Shown: positions 1 to 12,743, numbered from the stretch's first letter. The stretch: DNA of 64,000 nucleotides from Laburnicola sp. R22_1 (GCA_014281115.1 JACONQ010000012.1:496001-560000), one strand, 5' to 3'. A program made the numbers and translations. Notes: generated by a model from the letters alone, not told the origin.

Positions 1-958
1 CCGATGACACCGCAGGCAGGGCGGCCGCCGGCGTTTCCAGTCTTCTTGGACTCGGGGTGGTCCGTCTTGCCGAGGTCGTCGGTGCCGGCGTGGACAACGA
101 CGGTGCGCTGTTCAATTGCTGTCAGCATTCGCCCCGAGCGAGGTGGACGTATAGGGATACGCAGATGAACAAGAGAGGGAGAGACATACGCCAATAACGC
201 TGTCCTGACCAATAAGCTTGATCAGCTTGTCCTCGACGCTTCCCTGGGCATTACCCTGCCCGTCAGTCTTGAAGTTGCCCAAGTCACCTACGTGGCGCTC
301 CTCGTCGGAGGGAGCGCCGTGGTTCTTGCCGTGGGGGTTGACTGTCTCCTGTTAGCACACGTCCCCTGGATGCCACGCTTCATCGGCACTTTCGCTGCGA
401 GGAAGAAGTGGGATTTGCGCTTACAGTGAGGCCCGGCAGACGTGCAGCCGTTGGTGTTGTCGCCGAAGGCGTGGATGTGTATGCCACGCTCAGCATTGGC
501 GTCGTGGCCCTGGATGTTCCATGACACGGTCGTGTTCGAGGACTCGTCGGCCTGCTCAAAGGTAACGGTGCCCTTGACGTTGGAGTCTCCTCGGAGGACG
601 GCGACTGTCGACGTTAGCCCCAGTGCACTGCCAATGCGGCCGCCCTGCCTTCAATGGCCCTTTCAGAAGCCCCCACGGGCTGCATCGGGCGGTCCTGGCC
701 ATCAACGTCTCCCCCAAGCGCGGCGTGATTGGAGCAGAGCTGCCTTGGGTACAAACACTGTGAACGCGCCCTCCAGCAAGGTCCTCACCACCCTCTCTCT
801 AGCCTAATCGAGCCTTCGCCTGGCCGCCACCGCTCGCAAGTGGTGTAACGGCCTACAGAATGTGCTCAATCTCGCTCGGAGAGCCGGCCCTGCCCCGCTT
901 CACCACGCGCGGCAACACCCCAAGTGCAACGGGAGCTAGACGTACCGGCTTTGACCAT
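1..958 (-). CDS. SOD1: Cu/Zn superoxide dismutase, 3' end beyond the window
   Basis: Dismutates superoxide to hydrogen peroxide and oxygen; this family acts in the cytosol and mitochondrial intermembrane space. Exons on the minus strand are 958-946, 604-425, 341-190 and 107 to beyond base 1, all with GT-AG introns. The joined protein starts MVKAVAVLRGD and runs 151 residues to the window edge, nearly the usual 154. Copper and zinc ligands are present: His47 and His49 (GIHIHAFGD), His64, His72, His81, Asp84 and His121 (VVVHAG). The disulfide cysteines are Cys58 and Cys147. The first exon codes for only four whole residues and precedes a 341-bp intron, long for this genome. The start follows from the MVKA N-terminus typical of fungal SOD1 and a matching donor. 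Identity is certain; only the last few residues are missing. Confidence 0.97.
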
Positions 959-1454
959 TGTGGCCGTGTTTGTAATGAATTAGGTGCTTCTGGTGGCTTG
1001 CTTCGTAGCTGCTTTCTGGACGTCTGACGGTACTTCGTCGATGTTGAGAGAAAGAGGCACAGAGAGTGGGTGGAAGCTTCGGACTATCAAGCGGGGCACA
1101 CAGTGGGTGACGCAAGTCTGAACGGCTTCTCCGCCACCTTAGCTCCGAGTCTCGGCCAAACAAATGATAAATCGCCCCTCGCTGACGAAGGCGGCTAGCC
1201 AATACCCACGCTCATCGTCAGCGTGTGGTGCTGCAGCATGAAGCTCTCAAGGTTCCGTCTTGCACATGGTATTCGCTGTCAAAGGCCTATCTCGTTCACG
1301 ATTTGCTAACTACAATTTTTACAACCTAGTGCATTCTGTAAAAACGAGAGCCGAGAGAAGGAAACCATCTTATGCCACATTCGTCATGCATGCCATCAAT
1401 TCTTGACCTGAGGGGGTGCACCGAGAGAACGACCGAACCCATACCTGGCTTCCT

Positions 1455-2629
1455 CTACGCCTCAATCTTCTTTCGGAGAATGTCCTTGAGTGTTACGGCG
1501 TCGGCGGCGAATTTGGAGATACCCTCGCGCAGCTTCTCCACAGCCATCTGGTCCTCGTTGAAGTCGAAGCGGAAATCAGCCTCGTTGGCAATGTACGACT
1601 TCTTCTCAATGTCGAGCGATGACGCCTGCGAAGCATCCAGCTTCTTGGGGACCGCATCCTGGGAGTTATACAGCTGCTCGAGAAGGTTGGGCTACCAGAA
1701 TCAGTACTAGTCTTCGCAATCTACTCGGAAACCACTCACAGCAATGGTCAGGTAATCACAGCCAGCGAGCTCAGTAATCTCGCCAATGTTCCTGAAAGAA
1801 GCACCCATGACAATCGTCTTGTAGCCGTACTTCTTGTAGTAGTTGAAGATGGTGCCTACCGACTTGACACCGGGGTCTTCGGTGGCAGAGTACTCCTTCT
1901 TGGTCGCGGCCTTGTACCAGTCAAGGATGCGGCCGACGAAGGGCGAGATGAGGTAGGCGCCGGCCTCGGCGGCGGCAATGGCCTGTGTGATGGAGAACAT
2001 AAGCGTCAGGTTGCAGTTGACGCCGTGCTTCGACTGCAGGATTTCGGCAGCCTTGATGCCCTCCCATGTCGAAGCTATCTTGATGAGAATGCGGTCCTTG
2101 TCGATGCCGACCTCCTTGTAGAGCTGCTCAAATTAGCATGCGCATATTCTGCTGACCATAGCAACGTACATCGATGATGTGTAGCGCCTTGTTCACCGAC
2201 TGCTCGGTGGAGAAGGAATATCGCGCATCCACCTCGGTCGACACTTTCCCGGGAATGATGTTGAGAATCTCCTTGCCAAACTGCACCAGCAGGTTGTCCA
2301 ATGTAGCATCGACTTGCTCGTCAATGTTGCTGCCGTGCTTCTTGCCGTACTCGACGGCGGCATCGATCAGCTTCGCATACTCGGGCTTCTTGGAGGCGGC
2401 GAGGATGAGCGAGGGGTTGGTGGTCGCGTCCTGGGGCTGGTACTTGTCGATAGTCGCAAAGTCACCCGAGTCGCAGACAACCGTCTATCAGAAAATACCA
2501 TTAGCTTCGGTTCAGCGTCATGAGGACAAAGCAGGGCGCTGTAGTGGCAAAACGGCATTCCGGTCGAGGGGCGGATGGCGGGGTACGTACAGTGCCAGAG
2601 GCCTTCAATTGATCGAGGCTGGAAGACAT
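1455..2629 (-). CDS. TAL1: Transaldolase (pentose phosphate pathway)
   Basis: Transfers a dihydroxyacetone unit between sugar phosphates in the non-oxidative pentose phosphate pathway; cytosolic. Exons on the minus strand are 2629-2591, 2484-2170, 2123-1740 and 1691-1455, with GT-AG introns of 106, 46 and 48 bp. The product is 324 residues, the normal length for class 1 transaldolase. It begins [16 protein letters not shown]. The Schiff-base lysine lies in RILIKIAST at about residue 133, followed by the family blocks TLMFSITQA and [12 protein letters not shown]. The reading frame is intact across all junctions. The gene is transcribed in the same direction as SOD1, about 500 bp upstream of it. 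I see nothing irregular. Confidence 0.97.
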
Positions 2630-3499
2630 TTTCGGTGGATATGAGCAGTCCAATTCGGAGTGGTTTGTTGAGGGTATCAAGTACGAAGGTAGGGACGAGA
2701 CAAAGAGCTGAAAGCTTGTTGGGGAGGAGTAAGTCAGTCAGAGTGCTATATGCGGCACCTGCCACGCTATCAGAAAAATGGCCCCGCCGCCCGCCACCGT
2801 CGTCACAATGGCGATGCACCGATCCCGCCACGGCCGGCAAAATCAATTGTCGATAGGCCGGCATGCCGCTGTCGCATCGAGCAGCGACTTCAAATATTGC
2901 CATGCGAACAGCTGAACCCTGGCGTGATGCCTGCAGGAATGTCCGCTCTCGTGTGCCTGAGACACTAGGCGGCTCAGGGAGCATATGCCGACCAGTATCA
3001 TCATGGTCGTGGTCTGCATCTGTGGCAACCAACGGCCTCCTCGTTCTCTTGTATCATGCTTCGCTGGCGACGTATCGAGTGCCATGTCAATGTCAATGCA
3101 GAAATTTCTGGAGGCCATGTCCGCCAAGCCTACAGGTTCAAAGCAAATGCCGCTTTCTCCGGGACCTCCTCCAGTCGCCTCATCAGCCTCATGCACGCCA
3201 GCTGCACGTAGTTCAACACTCCTACACGAGTCTATTTCATATCTCCGGAGCCAGACCAACAATTTTGCGATTGTTTATTCCACCAATAGTAACGCCCAAC
3301 AACTCCGCGCACCACAGCTATCTATACAGCAACAGTCACACATCAGACAAACCGCCACCCCCATGAAAGAATTCGTGTCCGATGCTAAGACCTAGCTACA
3401 TAGCTAACAACAGAATACGCAAACTGTGTTTATACTTTCTACCAGATAGCTAGACCTAACTCTATATAAAATAAACCGTCACACAACGCAATCCAACGC
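2630..3499. other. Intergenic: transaldolase upstream region and SDR 3' flank
   Basis: About 870 bp between two minus-strand genes. It should hold the transaldolase promoter near 2.63-2.9 kb and the 3' flank of the dehydrogenase at the far end, which is A/T-rich near 3.42-3.49 kb. Open stretches exist on both strands but have no start, domain or splice logic, so I call no gene. Confidence 0.6.
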
Positions 3500-4488
3500 T
3501 CACAAATTCCCCTTCCTCCTCCCCCACCCTTCTTCTCCCAACCAACCATATACCTCATCATAAGTCTTCTCAATCCTACTCGCTGTATGACCACTCCCAC
3601 TCGGTCCCGGATCATTAAACTGCTGCACTATCCTCGTCTGCCCCTTCCCAACCTCCAATATCGTGCCACCGCCCAACTCCTCATCCTCCAAGCACCTTAC
3701 CATTGCCTCTGCCACTTCCTCCGGAGTCGCCCACTCGTCCTGCAGTTCGTCTAAAAACGCCAGCTTCTCAGGATGTTCCGTCCACAGCGGCGTCTTAATC
3801 ACACCAGGCGCCACACCATTAACGCGAATGCCGAGCCGCGCCTCGAGATCGCCGAGCGAGCGGATGAAGCCGTTCATGGCATGCTTTGCCGCGACGTAGA
3901 TGGGTGTGTTGAGGTTGGTCGTCTGCCCTGCTATGCTGCTTACGATGATGACGCGCTTTGGATTCTGCCTCCCGACTCTGTGTCCGCTCTTCGGGTCTAG
4001 AAAGTCCGCGATAGCAAGCTGCGTTGTCCGTATAGGGTGCGTAACATTGATATCCAGGCTCTTATACCTCCCGCTGTCTACCTCATCTTTACTCTTCTCA
4101 CTACCAGGTGGATGCCAGAAGTTCGTCCAGTGGGGGTCGTAGATGCCTGCGCCAGGGCACACGATATCGACTCCGCCGAACTCGTCCCTCGCTCTTGCAA
4201 ACATGCGCTCAAGTTGCAGCCAGTCGGTCACGTCTGTCTTTTGGAATACGGCTCTGGGAGAGCTGGCGTAGTCTGAGAGGAGCTTTTGGGCTTCGGGCCG
4301 GAGGGCAAGGTCGGCGATGAGGACGTTGCATCCTCTGGAGAGGAGGAGAGAAGCGAAGGAGTAGTTGATGCCTATGTAGGTTGAACAATAGCGAGCAAGT
4401 TTAGAGCAAGATGCATACCGGATCCAGCGCCCGTGATAAGTGCTGTTTTGCCGTCCACCGAGAAAGGCTGCGTCTGCGTTGCTGCCAT
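3500..4488 (-). CDS. Short-chain dehydrogenase/reductase (classical SDR)
   Basis: NAD(P)-dependent oxidoreductase of unknown substrate. Exons 4488-4419 and 4371-3500 join across a 47-bp intron to give 313 residues. The coenzyme-binding motif is TGAGSGINYSF near residue 19; the last glycine of the usual TGxxxGxG is Asn. The NNAG-equivalent is CPGAG. The catalytic serine is in VIIVSSIAG and the YxxxK pair is in YVAAKHAMNGF. The segment after the catalytic block (PGVIKTPLW) is also typical. Fungal proteins annotated as 15-hydroxyprostaglandin-dehydrogenase-like have this layout, but that name does not establish the substrate. The gene stands alone with no biosynthetic neighbours, so a secondary-metabolite role is not supported. 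Confidence 0.9.
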
Positions 4489-5160
4489 TATTGCTGCTTT
4501 ATGAAAGAGTCTGACGGCAAGTATGATCGTTTGAAAGTATATACTATATACTAGACTTTCGAACTACAATATATGCTATCTTACACGCGTCTAGATATCG
4601 ATAACGAGGAATTAATTCTCGGCGGGTTTTCCTTATTCAACTGCTGAGCTCTTCTGTATCGACCCTGCAGCCCCGCTTTCTGCCCCACGCCCATTGCAGT
4701 ATCCTTGCTATCGACGTGATGTTAGCAGTTACACATGAAAAGTTCGCTGGCACTAGGCGATGCAACAATTCGTGAGGCCTTTAGCTAAAAAGTTAGAGTA
4801 TATCTAATATTTGTATTGCCTATCCTAGGGTAACAGTACTTAAACGTTTGTCCTGTGAGTCTTGTAAAGGCCTCCCAAATGATCGCACCACCTGGTGCCC
4901 TCTTACCCAGTTCTGGAACCCGAGTCTGGAATGGAGACGTGTACCAATTTGAACGATAACATCAGGATCAGAAAAATCGCAAACCTTTCGGTATACATAC
5001 AATATCATGTTCTATGTAGCTACCAATGCAAATTGTAACCAATACAGGCTACTGCGTATAAACCAGAATCATGCTAACCCCACCGCCCAATGGATATATG
5101 CCTTTAACGCCCCATACGCCAAAGAGTACTCTAAAGAGCACTCCTGTTGCAGATGCAATT
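4489..5160. other. Intergenic between acyltransferase 3' end and SDR start
   Basis: About 670 bp. The first 200 bp upstream of the dehydrogenase start include an A/T-rich stretch with TATATACTATATACTAG near 4.54 kb, a plausible core-promoter area. A minus-strand open stretch at 4820-5008 has no recognisable content. No gene is called. Confidence 0.5.
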
Positions 5161-6264
5161 CTAGCCGCGCTTTCTAAGTTCGCCGTTATCACTTTCCTGC
5201 CTCCTCCCAGACACTCTTGGCAATGGTGCGCCATCGCCGTCACCGCTGACATGCGACAACCGTATCAGCTCCTCCAACATAGCATCCCGCGTCTTCTTCA
5301 TCAGCGTGTCCACATTCTCAGGCGTCATCCCCTGCGTTTTGATCGGCGGCAGCACACTGACATCCACCACGCCCGGGTGGAATTCCTTCTTCTTCATGTT
5401 CAACACGTGGCTGTAGTTCGCGACTACAACGGGCACAATGGGGACCTGGGCTTGAATAGCGAGGTGGAAGGCACCCTTTTTGAAGGGGAGGAGTTCCGGT
5501 TGTTCGGCGTAGGAGCGGGTTCCTTCAGGGAATATGAAAACGGATTGGCGCTCAGAGCGTATTGTTTTCGCGGTGGAGTCGAAGGCGGCACGGGCGGTGG
5601 TGCGGTTGGCTCGGTCGATGAAGACGGTTTTGGAGAGGGTCACTGGGCCGTGTTAGATGGAGTGGAGTGGGAGACGAGAGAACGACGTACTGAACCAGCC
5701 GAGGAGGGGCGCCCAACGGAGGGAATCCTTTGCGGTAACGGAGGTGTATTGCGGGAACATGCAACCGAGCATGAGAACATCGAGTTCACTAAGGAGCTTG
5801 TTAGCTTGCATGCACATGCTTCGACTGAATGCCCGGAAGCGCTTCCGCACGTGAAACTGCTGAGGCCCTCACAAACGTTATATCCATAAGCTTCCATGTA
5901 GCAATGAAACTCACCTCTGATGATTGCCCACAAAGACCGCTGGTCTGGTCAACAGTGCTTCCTCTCCACCACCATTCTTCCCACTTTCCATGACTCTGAA
6001 TGCAACGCCGGTGGTATACCACATGGTCCATTTGAAAAACCTCCCAACCGTCCACTGACTCAAGCCCCCGTATCCCACAGTCCTCAAGAATATGCTCGCG
6101 AAGACGCCGTACATGGCGGCAATGCTCATTATGATCATACTCGTGAGGAAGAAGGCGGCGAAGGAGGCGAGCTGCGCGAGCCTGCCGGGTAGTATGAAGG
6201 AAGCCATGCGCAGGACGATGATGAGGACCGGAGGGACGGCCGTGGTGTAGAGAAGCCAACTCAT
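5161..6264 (-). CDS. SLC1: 1-acyl-sn-glycerol-3-phosphate acyltransferase
   Basis: Acylates lysophosphatidic acid to phosphatidic acid, an early step of glycerolipid synthesis, at ER or lipid-droplet membranes. Exons 6264-5915, 5788-5691 and 5642-5161 join to 309 residues. The NHxxxxD catalytic block is NHQSELD at about residues 114-120, with its serine codon split by the first intron. The second acyltransferase block FIFPEGTRS is at about 185-193. The third block VPIVPVVV follows. The N-terminus carries two or three hydrophobic spans (about residues 5-60), as in fungal Slc1. The introns are 126 and 48 bp. The start is the first ATG before the first hydrophobic span. Length and motifs fit the family; no defects are seen. 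Confidence 0.94.
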
Positions 6265-7825
6265 GGCGAGTGATCGCGCGGTGTGTGCAGCCGCGGGCGG
6301 GGTTTATGCGGTCGGCAGCATTCGGGGGTCGTGCCCACGTGTAGGTTTCGAGGCGTTAAAAGTATACGGCTCACTATGACGATCCGGGAAAGGCCGCGCG
6401 GTGTGAGACGGTGCGATGTTGTAACTTTTTGTTGTACGTTGGAGGTACCGGAAGTCGGAAGTTGGTGGTGCTGTTCTCGCTTAGACCACCCGAAATAGAT
6501 GGCGCAACGGTGGAGATACTACCTACAGCAGCACAGCAGGTAAGATATCCCGGGGCTCGTCTCGATTATTGAGACACGGTGTGGGAATATGTAGGAGAGG
6601 AAGATGGAATTCAGAGGGGTTTGGCGGTGCGCACATGCGTTTTCAGCATGATCCCCACATGCCCATACACACAGCACGCGTGACGCGAAGGTCTTGGGAA
6701 CGACAACAAGTGGAAAAACATCCGCATGTGAAAGCAATTTTGCCCGGTGATCAGCTGTCATGCCGAACCTTGAATCCCAACAGTAAAGTCGTCCAAGAAG
6801 CTATTCTAGCGATTTCAAAGTAAACGCTTCAGCCATGCCATCGCGAGTCTCGCAAACGGCCAGTACTTTGGGATATACCCGATCTGAGGTCACGGACTCT
6901 CTGCAGCTCAAACGGCTTGGAGATATGGGCAAATTTACGCATTCGTTTCTGTAAAGGAAAGAAATAACGCTCCGGCGGCCTACAGTTGATATCCGTGCAG
7001 CACATCCACATTTCCTATGACTCTAACATCGCCTTCTAAAAGTCACCATGCGCTCTCGGTCAGTTCTTTTCGATCGGGGCCGAAATCCAATCTCCACCTC
7101 CTGTCTTCTGAACGGTCTCTGCCTGGACGTCGTTCTGCCCCAAATCACACTTAGCCGCGCTCTTCTCGATGTGCTTGGGCTACAGAAGCGGCTTAGTGCC
7201 CATCTATGCGCTATGGCGATAGGTAGAGTGCTTCTTCTACGCCTTACCAGCATTCGAACCCAGAGAGGGCCGCTTGCTGTCGAAGTAGGTGTCCTGCCTT
7301 GTACGGGGTTTTCAAACGATCCAATGGCAGCAACCTCGCTGGAACGCGAGCGGCACGCACGGTCCACCACCGCCTACGATGAACGTTCAAGCCAATGGAT
7401 CTTTCCACCCCAATGTTTTCTTGCAGAAAGAAGCTACACTCAACCCTGACAACGCGGCACAGAGTGCATGCGGAGTAATTCTTCCACCGTCTACAAGAGT
7501 ACACCTTCTCCAGCAGCACTGTGATGTCCTCCAATGCAACCTGGACTGCTCCCGTCTCGGACCGCGCCGTTAGAGATGGCGCGGCACAGCCGACTCGAAA
7601 CTCACTCAAGCTTTGTTGTCCGCTCAGGATCTTTATGGGTGTAAAACAAGGTCTCTTGGATAATGGATAAGAGTACTCAACCCCCAGGGGAATCAGTAAA
7701 CCACTGTTCCCGCCGTAGTCTCAGCTTTCGTGCAGATTTCAAACCACGAAAGGCTGCAGAGAACGTTCAAAGTTACGACTGATGAAACGTATTGTTCGCT
7801 GGCGACCTTCGATTACATTATATCC
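6265..7825. other. Intergenic, no gene recognised
   Basis: About 1.56 kb between the divergent acyltransferase and the DUF7820-like gene. Overlapping open stretches on both strands at 7.02-7.61 kb have no recognisable domain. An upstream exon of the following gene could lie here: a good acceptor (TCTCAG) ends at 7724 and the frame is open from there to the ATG at 7826. Confidence 0.4.
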
Positions 7826-9162
7826 ATGCAAATTCCTCCGAGGTCGTCGAAGACTATATCAAGTCCAGCACTGCCAAGCATACTGACTCTATTTCCGGAG
7901 AACCATGAGCAGGCTACTGGACAAATATCAGCAGACCAACGATCCGAAGAGGGGATTGCAGATGGGATTGAGATGGTGCCGATCGAACGATCGAACACTA
8001 GCTGCCTAAAGATCGTCTCCCCAGGCACCGAAGAGAAAGAAGTCGTCATGGCCACACCCCTACCGCAGTGCGTGCTTGCAAAACCATTACCGGTACTTCC
8101 GAAAACTGGGTTTTCATGGAACGTAACGAGCAGGTGGTGTCGGCTGTCGGTTAAACAACGCGTTTTGATCCTGCTTGGTGTAAGTCAACCCGAGACAATA
8201 CACTCGGCATGTACACTGACTATACATTGAATTCTCAGATACAATTAAGTTTGCTATTGATAATTTGTCTCAGCTTGCTAGCAATTGAACCGCATACTAC
8301 CCAAAGGTAAAGCTTCCCCTCTAACAATAAATAGACACTAACTTCTCATCAAAGGAATGCCAATGAACCGCCCATTGGGCCTATAGCTTCTACACGTGTT
8401 CCTGTTGGTCACTATACGTCCAAAGGAGCTTTCTCTCTCGCTCTCGATACTCCACGCTGGCAGAGCTCTGCTTGTCTCCCCAACGGAGATGAGTCTGCGG
8501 CTTGGTCATGCACCAATAATGCCATTCTGCAGATTGTGATAAACTCGCCGGGGCCCCAGTCAGCGGATATATCTCTCACGCTTGAGCACATTCAACCTAC
8601 AAAAAACACCTACGGACAGCAGCCGCCATCGATAGGTGCAACGACGCTCGACCTTACCCTTGTTCCAGAACACCACCAAGGCAAACCCACGTACCGTTTT
8701 CGATCTACCTACAACCGCACTGTACTGCTAGCGGCGGACCGACTGTCTTTCCAGCATGCAGTGACGAGCGAAGCGAGAGAAAGTCTACTTCCCAACAATC
8801 GACCCTGGCTCTGTTACTTCAATGATGGTATCATTGAAGGTCTCATCCATACACCCCCACACACGGCCACAGCTACCAACAGCACAAACAGTACAAACAG
8901 CAATGTCACAGACACCATTCAGCTCCCTCATTTCCCTTACACTTTAGAGCTTTCCGAACAATGGAGCATGAACAACACCCGTGCCTACTGTGAACAGCAG
9001 ACGGTTTTGAACACTGGCGAACGCACCAAAACCAGCACGACGAAATACTTCCTCAGCACTACCCAGGCTTCCGACCTTCTCGACACGCGTCCTATCAAGA
9101 AAAAGCGGAATTCTTCACAAAACGCTTGTCGATGCGAGTGGACCGCGCAGGCACGCGGGTAG
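7826..9162 (+). CDS. Single-pass membrane protein, DUF7820-like ectodomain
   Basis: Function unknown. Exons 7826-8179, 8239-8306 and 8355-9162 join cleanly (introns 59 and 48 bp) to 409 residues. The N-terminal part, about 110 residues, is low-complexity. A hydrophobic span made across the first junction (LLGIQLSLLLIICLSLLAI) sits at about residues 115-133. An extracellular-type domain follows with N-glycosylation sites, cysteines, a PWLCYFNDGIIEGLI block and a YCEQQ block near the end. Those two blocks match my memory of the fungal DUF7820 family. The start is uncertain: 7826 is the first ATG in frame, but the frame is open back to an acceptor at 7724. Family members usually have longer disordered N-termini, so a missing first exon is likely. 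Confidence 0.7.
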
Positions 9163-9655
9163 ACGGAGAGACGGATAGGAAAAGTAGGGTTGGCTTCTCA
9201 CCACGAAATCCCATCAGCAGAATACATACAGCGAGACTGAATTGCTCTATTGCCCATGCGGGTTCCGAGAAGCTAGTCACCATCTATCGAAGGTATTAAT
9301 GCTACAGATTGTACATATATAATACCAAAACTCTCTTATGACCTCTCTCGTTCCTATTCCTCTACATAAATCATATGAAAAACACCCAGCTAACACAGTT
9401 AAAAAACTCGCTCGCTCAATCACAAGACCATCAATCAACCAGACTACCCGAAGGCCGCCATCATTCCCAGGGCGGCCATGAAACCAGCTATCACAGTATA
9501 GAAGCTAAACCCACATACAGACTACTCAAGATACGTAGAGATAACGACGCAAGACAAACAAGAAGCGAACAATCTCAACAATCCGAGTGGAACCAGACAT
9601 ACGTACGGCAAGATCCACCCCGGAGCCGTAGACCGCACCAGTTCTGTGATTAGGT

Positions 9656-9678
9656 GCCTAGTACCTAGGGTACTAGGC
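9656..9678. repeat. Perfect 10-bp inverted repeat (hairpin)
   Basis: The arms GCCTAGTACC and GGTACTAGGC are separated by TAG and followed by CTTTTTGAGG. It lies about 500 bp past the DUF7820-like stop. It resembles a bacterial-type terminator by chance; no role is known in fungi. Confidence 0.7.
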
Positions 9679-9820
9679 CTTTTTGAGGGGTGCCGCATGT
9701 AGGGCAGACATCGCGGCAATGTAGTTTTGGGCTGTAACTTGTGATGGGAAAAGATTCGTACTCTCTGTCGGAGGTGTGATTTAGCCTGCGTGCGTGGCAG
9801 GGTTAAAGAAAGAAATAAAC

Positions 9821-9963
9821 AAACCATCGATCTCGTGCATAATGATCAGAGCGAGCACAGGATATGCATATGATAGATCCAGCACCAAACCATCGATCTC
9901 GTGCATGTGGATCGCAGGCGTCGACTCGTCGAGCACAGGATATACGTATGATAGATCCAGCAC
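9821..9963 (+). repeat. Imperfect tandem duplication, two units of 66 and 77 bp
   Basis: Both units start AAACCATCGATCTCGTGCAT and end GATAGATCCAGCAC. They share GAGCACAGGATAT in the middle. The second unit (from 9887) has an 11-bp insertion around a TCGACTCGTCGA palindrome. No coding role is seen. Confidence 0.85.
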
Positions 9964-12743
9964 GGTTACGTACGTGCTGCTCGGTATAACGCCCACGGGA
10001 TCGACTACCACTTCATTTTTTATCTGTCACAGCGCCAAAGTCAGCGTCCCCCGCCTCCAACAGTCCCATTCCATGCAAACGGACTATCATGTCGATGTAG
10101 AAGTGACCTTACTACCCAAAAAAAGAGAAACAAATTTTAGCGCAAGCACACTAGTGTAGTCCCTTCATATATCCGAGACACGACAGACAACCCCTCCCTT
10201 CCACTCCCAAGCCCAAAGCAAGTCCTATACGAACAATAATCGCACCGAAACCCCTAAGGACCGATTACCTACCCACACAATACAACGCATCTGGGCTCAC
10301 GAGCACACACCCAGTCTCCATATCCCTGCTACCCGATTCCCCGTTCTAAACACCCAAACCCACAAAACAGACATGTTAGACTATTTAGGGTTTCCCCCCC
10401 CCTCCCCCTCCAAGCTGGGAATGTCCCTACGGTCCGCTGATCACTGCGTCCACTAGCAGGCTGTAGTTTCGAACCCGCTCTTCACCGGAAATCCCCGCAC
10501 CTTAGTCCGGCGAATAGCGAGAAAGAAATGCCCGACCAACACCACGAGAAGACATATGACTGCCGGTTCCTGTGTCTTGTGGAAAGACCCAGCTGTGTAG
10601 TAACAGTAAGCGCTCCTCGGGACTCAAGACCTTAGCGTCCACCCAAGCAGTCTTGCTCTCCGGCAAGCAAGGAAAGCATGTGACAAGCCCGAAAACGCCA
10701 CGCTCAAAGTCTCTCACAAGGTATTCAATAGTGGAGCCGTTGCTGCCCACATGATACCAGTGGTCAGCGCTCAAACCATACCCGCCCACCCACGATCGAC
10801 AGAGCGCTCGCCGGTGCGCTCGAGCTAATCGTATCTAACGTGAATAGGCTACCCTTTTTGGAGCTTATTTGACGTACGCAATCAACTAGTGAGATCCGGA
10901 GTACAACGTCTTTCCGAAGATGCACTACATTACTCGAGCAAAAGTCCCGGTACCGCGTATCTGGAGATTGCGGGATGCCGGCTGATAGATAGAGCATTCT
11001 CCCATGTGAGGATCATAGTTCTTCTGACATAATTTTATAAGGTCGCGTGCCAGTGCTGAGGCGCTGAATGGTGAGCTGAACGTGCTCAATTGTAGACCAC
11101 CGACAGACTATTGGGATCTGAGTACGGTGGTAGGATTTGAGTTTGGGCTGGAGCATTTCCTATCCAGGCACGACGAGACGATAAACTTAGCATGCGGAGT
11201 GTTGCGGAAATTGTTACTAGGGGCCTGTTTGATTGCGTTTTCAGTAGAGATGGCAGGATGGTTGGGTAGTGGCCGAGTAAGCGACCGAGGTGTACATAGG
11301 TTCCAAGCATAACTCCAGTAGAACTTTAACAGCCGAGAGAGTCCAACATGTCGACACTACTAGGCCACTATATGGGTCAATGGCTGTTTCAAAATGGAAG
11401 GAGCATTCGAGTCGTGATGATTCAACGCGCCGGTGGAGCCCCGTGGCTTCTGAACTGTGTGTTTTGCTCATACCGATGTGCTGATATTCCCTCTTTTGCA
11501 GGGATCCGTCTGCATAGCCGGATTTGAAGCAAGGGTTGTCAACTTCACGTACAAAAGAGGACGACGGTAGTTTGAAGAAAGAATTCATGCGGAAACCCAG
11601 TTTATCAGACATATTGTGTTCCACAGGTAGTGAAGGTGATGGCGACATTAAGTGTGATTTATGGCGGCGGAGACCAAGCACTTTCTTTCGAAACCGGTGT
11701 GTTCCCTGCAGGAAGCGGGACGCAGCCGATTGTATCCCTGTGGCTGACAATGTGGCCTACGAGAAGCCCAAAATAAGGTATCTGAGTACCTGTCTGCGGG
11801 CTGACTGGATTCGGGAGGATACAGTTGCCTACTTTGCCCGGACTCGTTCGTGAAGTTAGCACGAGGTTGCCGTGACGAGTCATCACAGTGACTCGGGAAC
11901 GGTGCCAGTGTGATAGAGGAGACTTGTCTGATTCCTCTCTTGATTTTGAAACGCCTCATTGTTAGCAGGAGCAAATGAGAAAGGGGAGTGGGCTAACAGG
12001 AGATCACAACGGGTGGGTCAGAATAGTCAAAGCTGCCAAAGAGCAGGCTACTGTCGGGTACACCGTCTCGGCTAGGCCAAGAGATGTGATGATGGTTCTG
12101 ATGCTAAATGGATCCACGTGGCGGCGGTGCAAAGGCGCCGATAAGATGGCTGAAGGCGGGAAAACGCAAGCACGGTCAGCAGAGCTGCGAAGCACCAACA
12201 ACGGCGGCTGGGGTTATGGACCGGAAGAGGGCGAGCACGTCGGCAAGCCGAGAGGGCTGAGGGTCGCCGTGATTGGCGGCCGCAACCCGCATTAGATGCT
12301 TGGTCTAATTGCTGACTAGGGAAGAGGTGTGGTGTTTGGGGTGTGTGATGCAAGTCAGTCCGATAGGGAGCCCGCGACTGGCACGGCGACGGCCCATGAC
12401 GCCATGACGAAGGGTCGAGGATGCAAGAGTAGTGATGAAGGGCCGAGGAGCGAAGCGGAGGAGGAGCACCGACGACAACGGCGACGCAGCGTGAGGCTGA
12501 AGAGCAAGCTCGCGGGCCACTGGGTGCAGGAAGAGCCGTGAACGGGCGTTCGATGGCTGAAGATGGGCTGGGGGCGCGACCGACCATGCGGCCTGGTGAG
12601 GATGGCTGGCCGCGGTCGTGATTCGCTGCATGGGTCCGTCGGGGCCAGAGAGCCGGGATGGCGACGAGTGATGAGGCCGCACAGACGGCCGGCAGAGAGT
12701 CCAGCATGGCGGTGGACAGGCGGCGCTAGGGCTGCGTTGTCGC

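Noticed and set aside
3500..4488. SDR judged defective because the third glycine of TGxxxGxG is Asn
   Set aside because: The rest of the cofactor and catalytic motifs is intact, and related fungal proteins appear to share this TGAGSGIN form.
7023..7609. Four overlapping open stretches
   Set aside because: They conflict with each other and match no family; at most one could be an upstream exon of the DUF7820-like gene.
9656..9690. Rho-independent-like terminator
   Set aside because: The host is a eukaryote, so the hairpin plus T-run has no such role.
10502..10789. Minus-strand open stretch of 95 codons
   Set aside because: No ATG start, no recognised domain and no splice context.
11241..11750. 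Minus-strand open stretch of 169 codons
   Set aside because: Random-looking composition, no domain, and overlapping open frames on the other strand.
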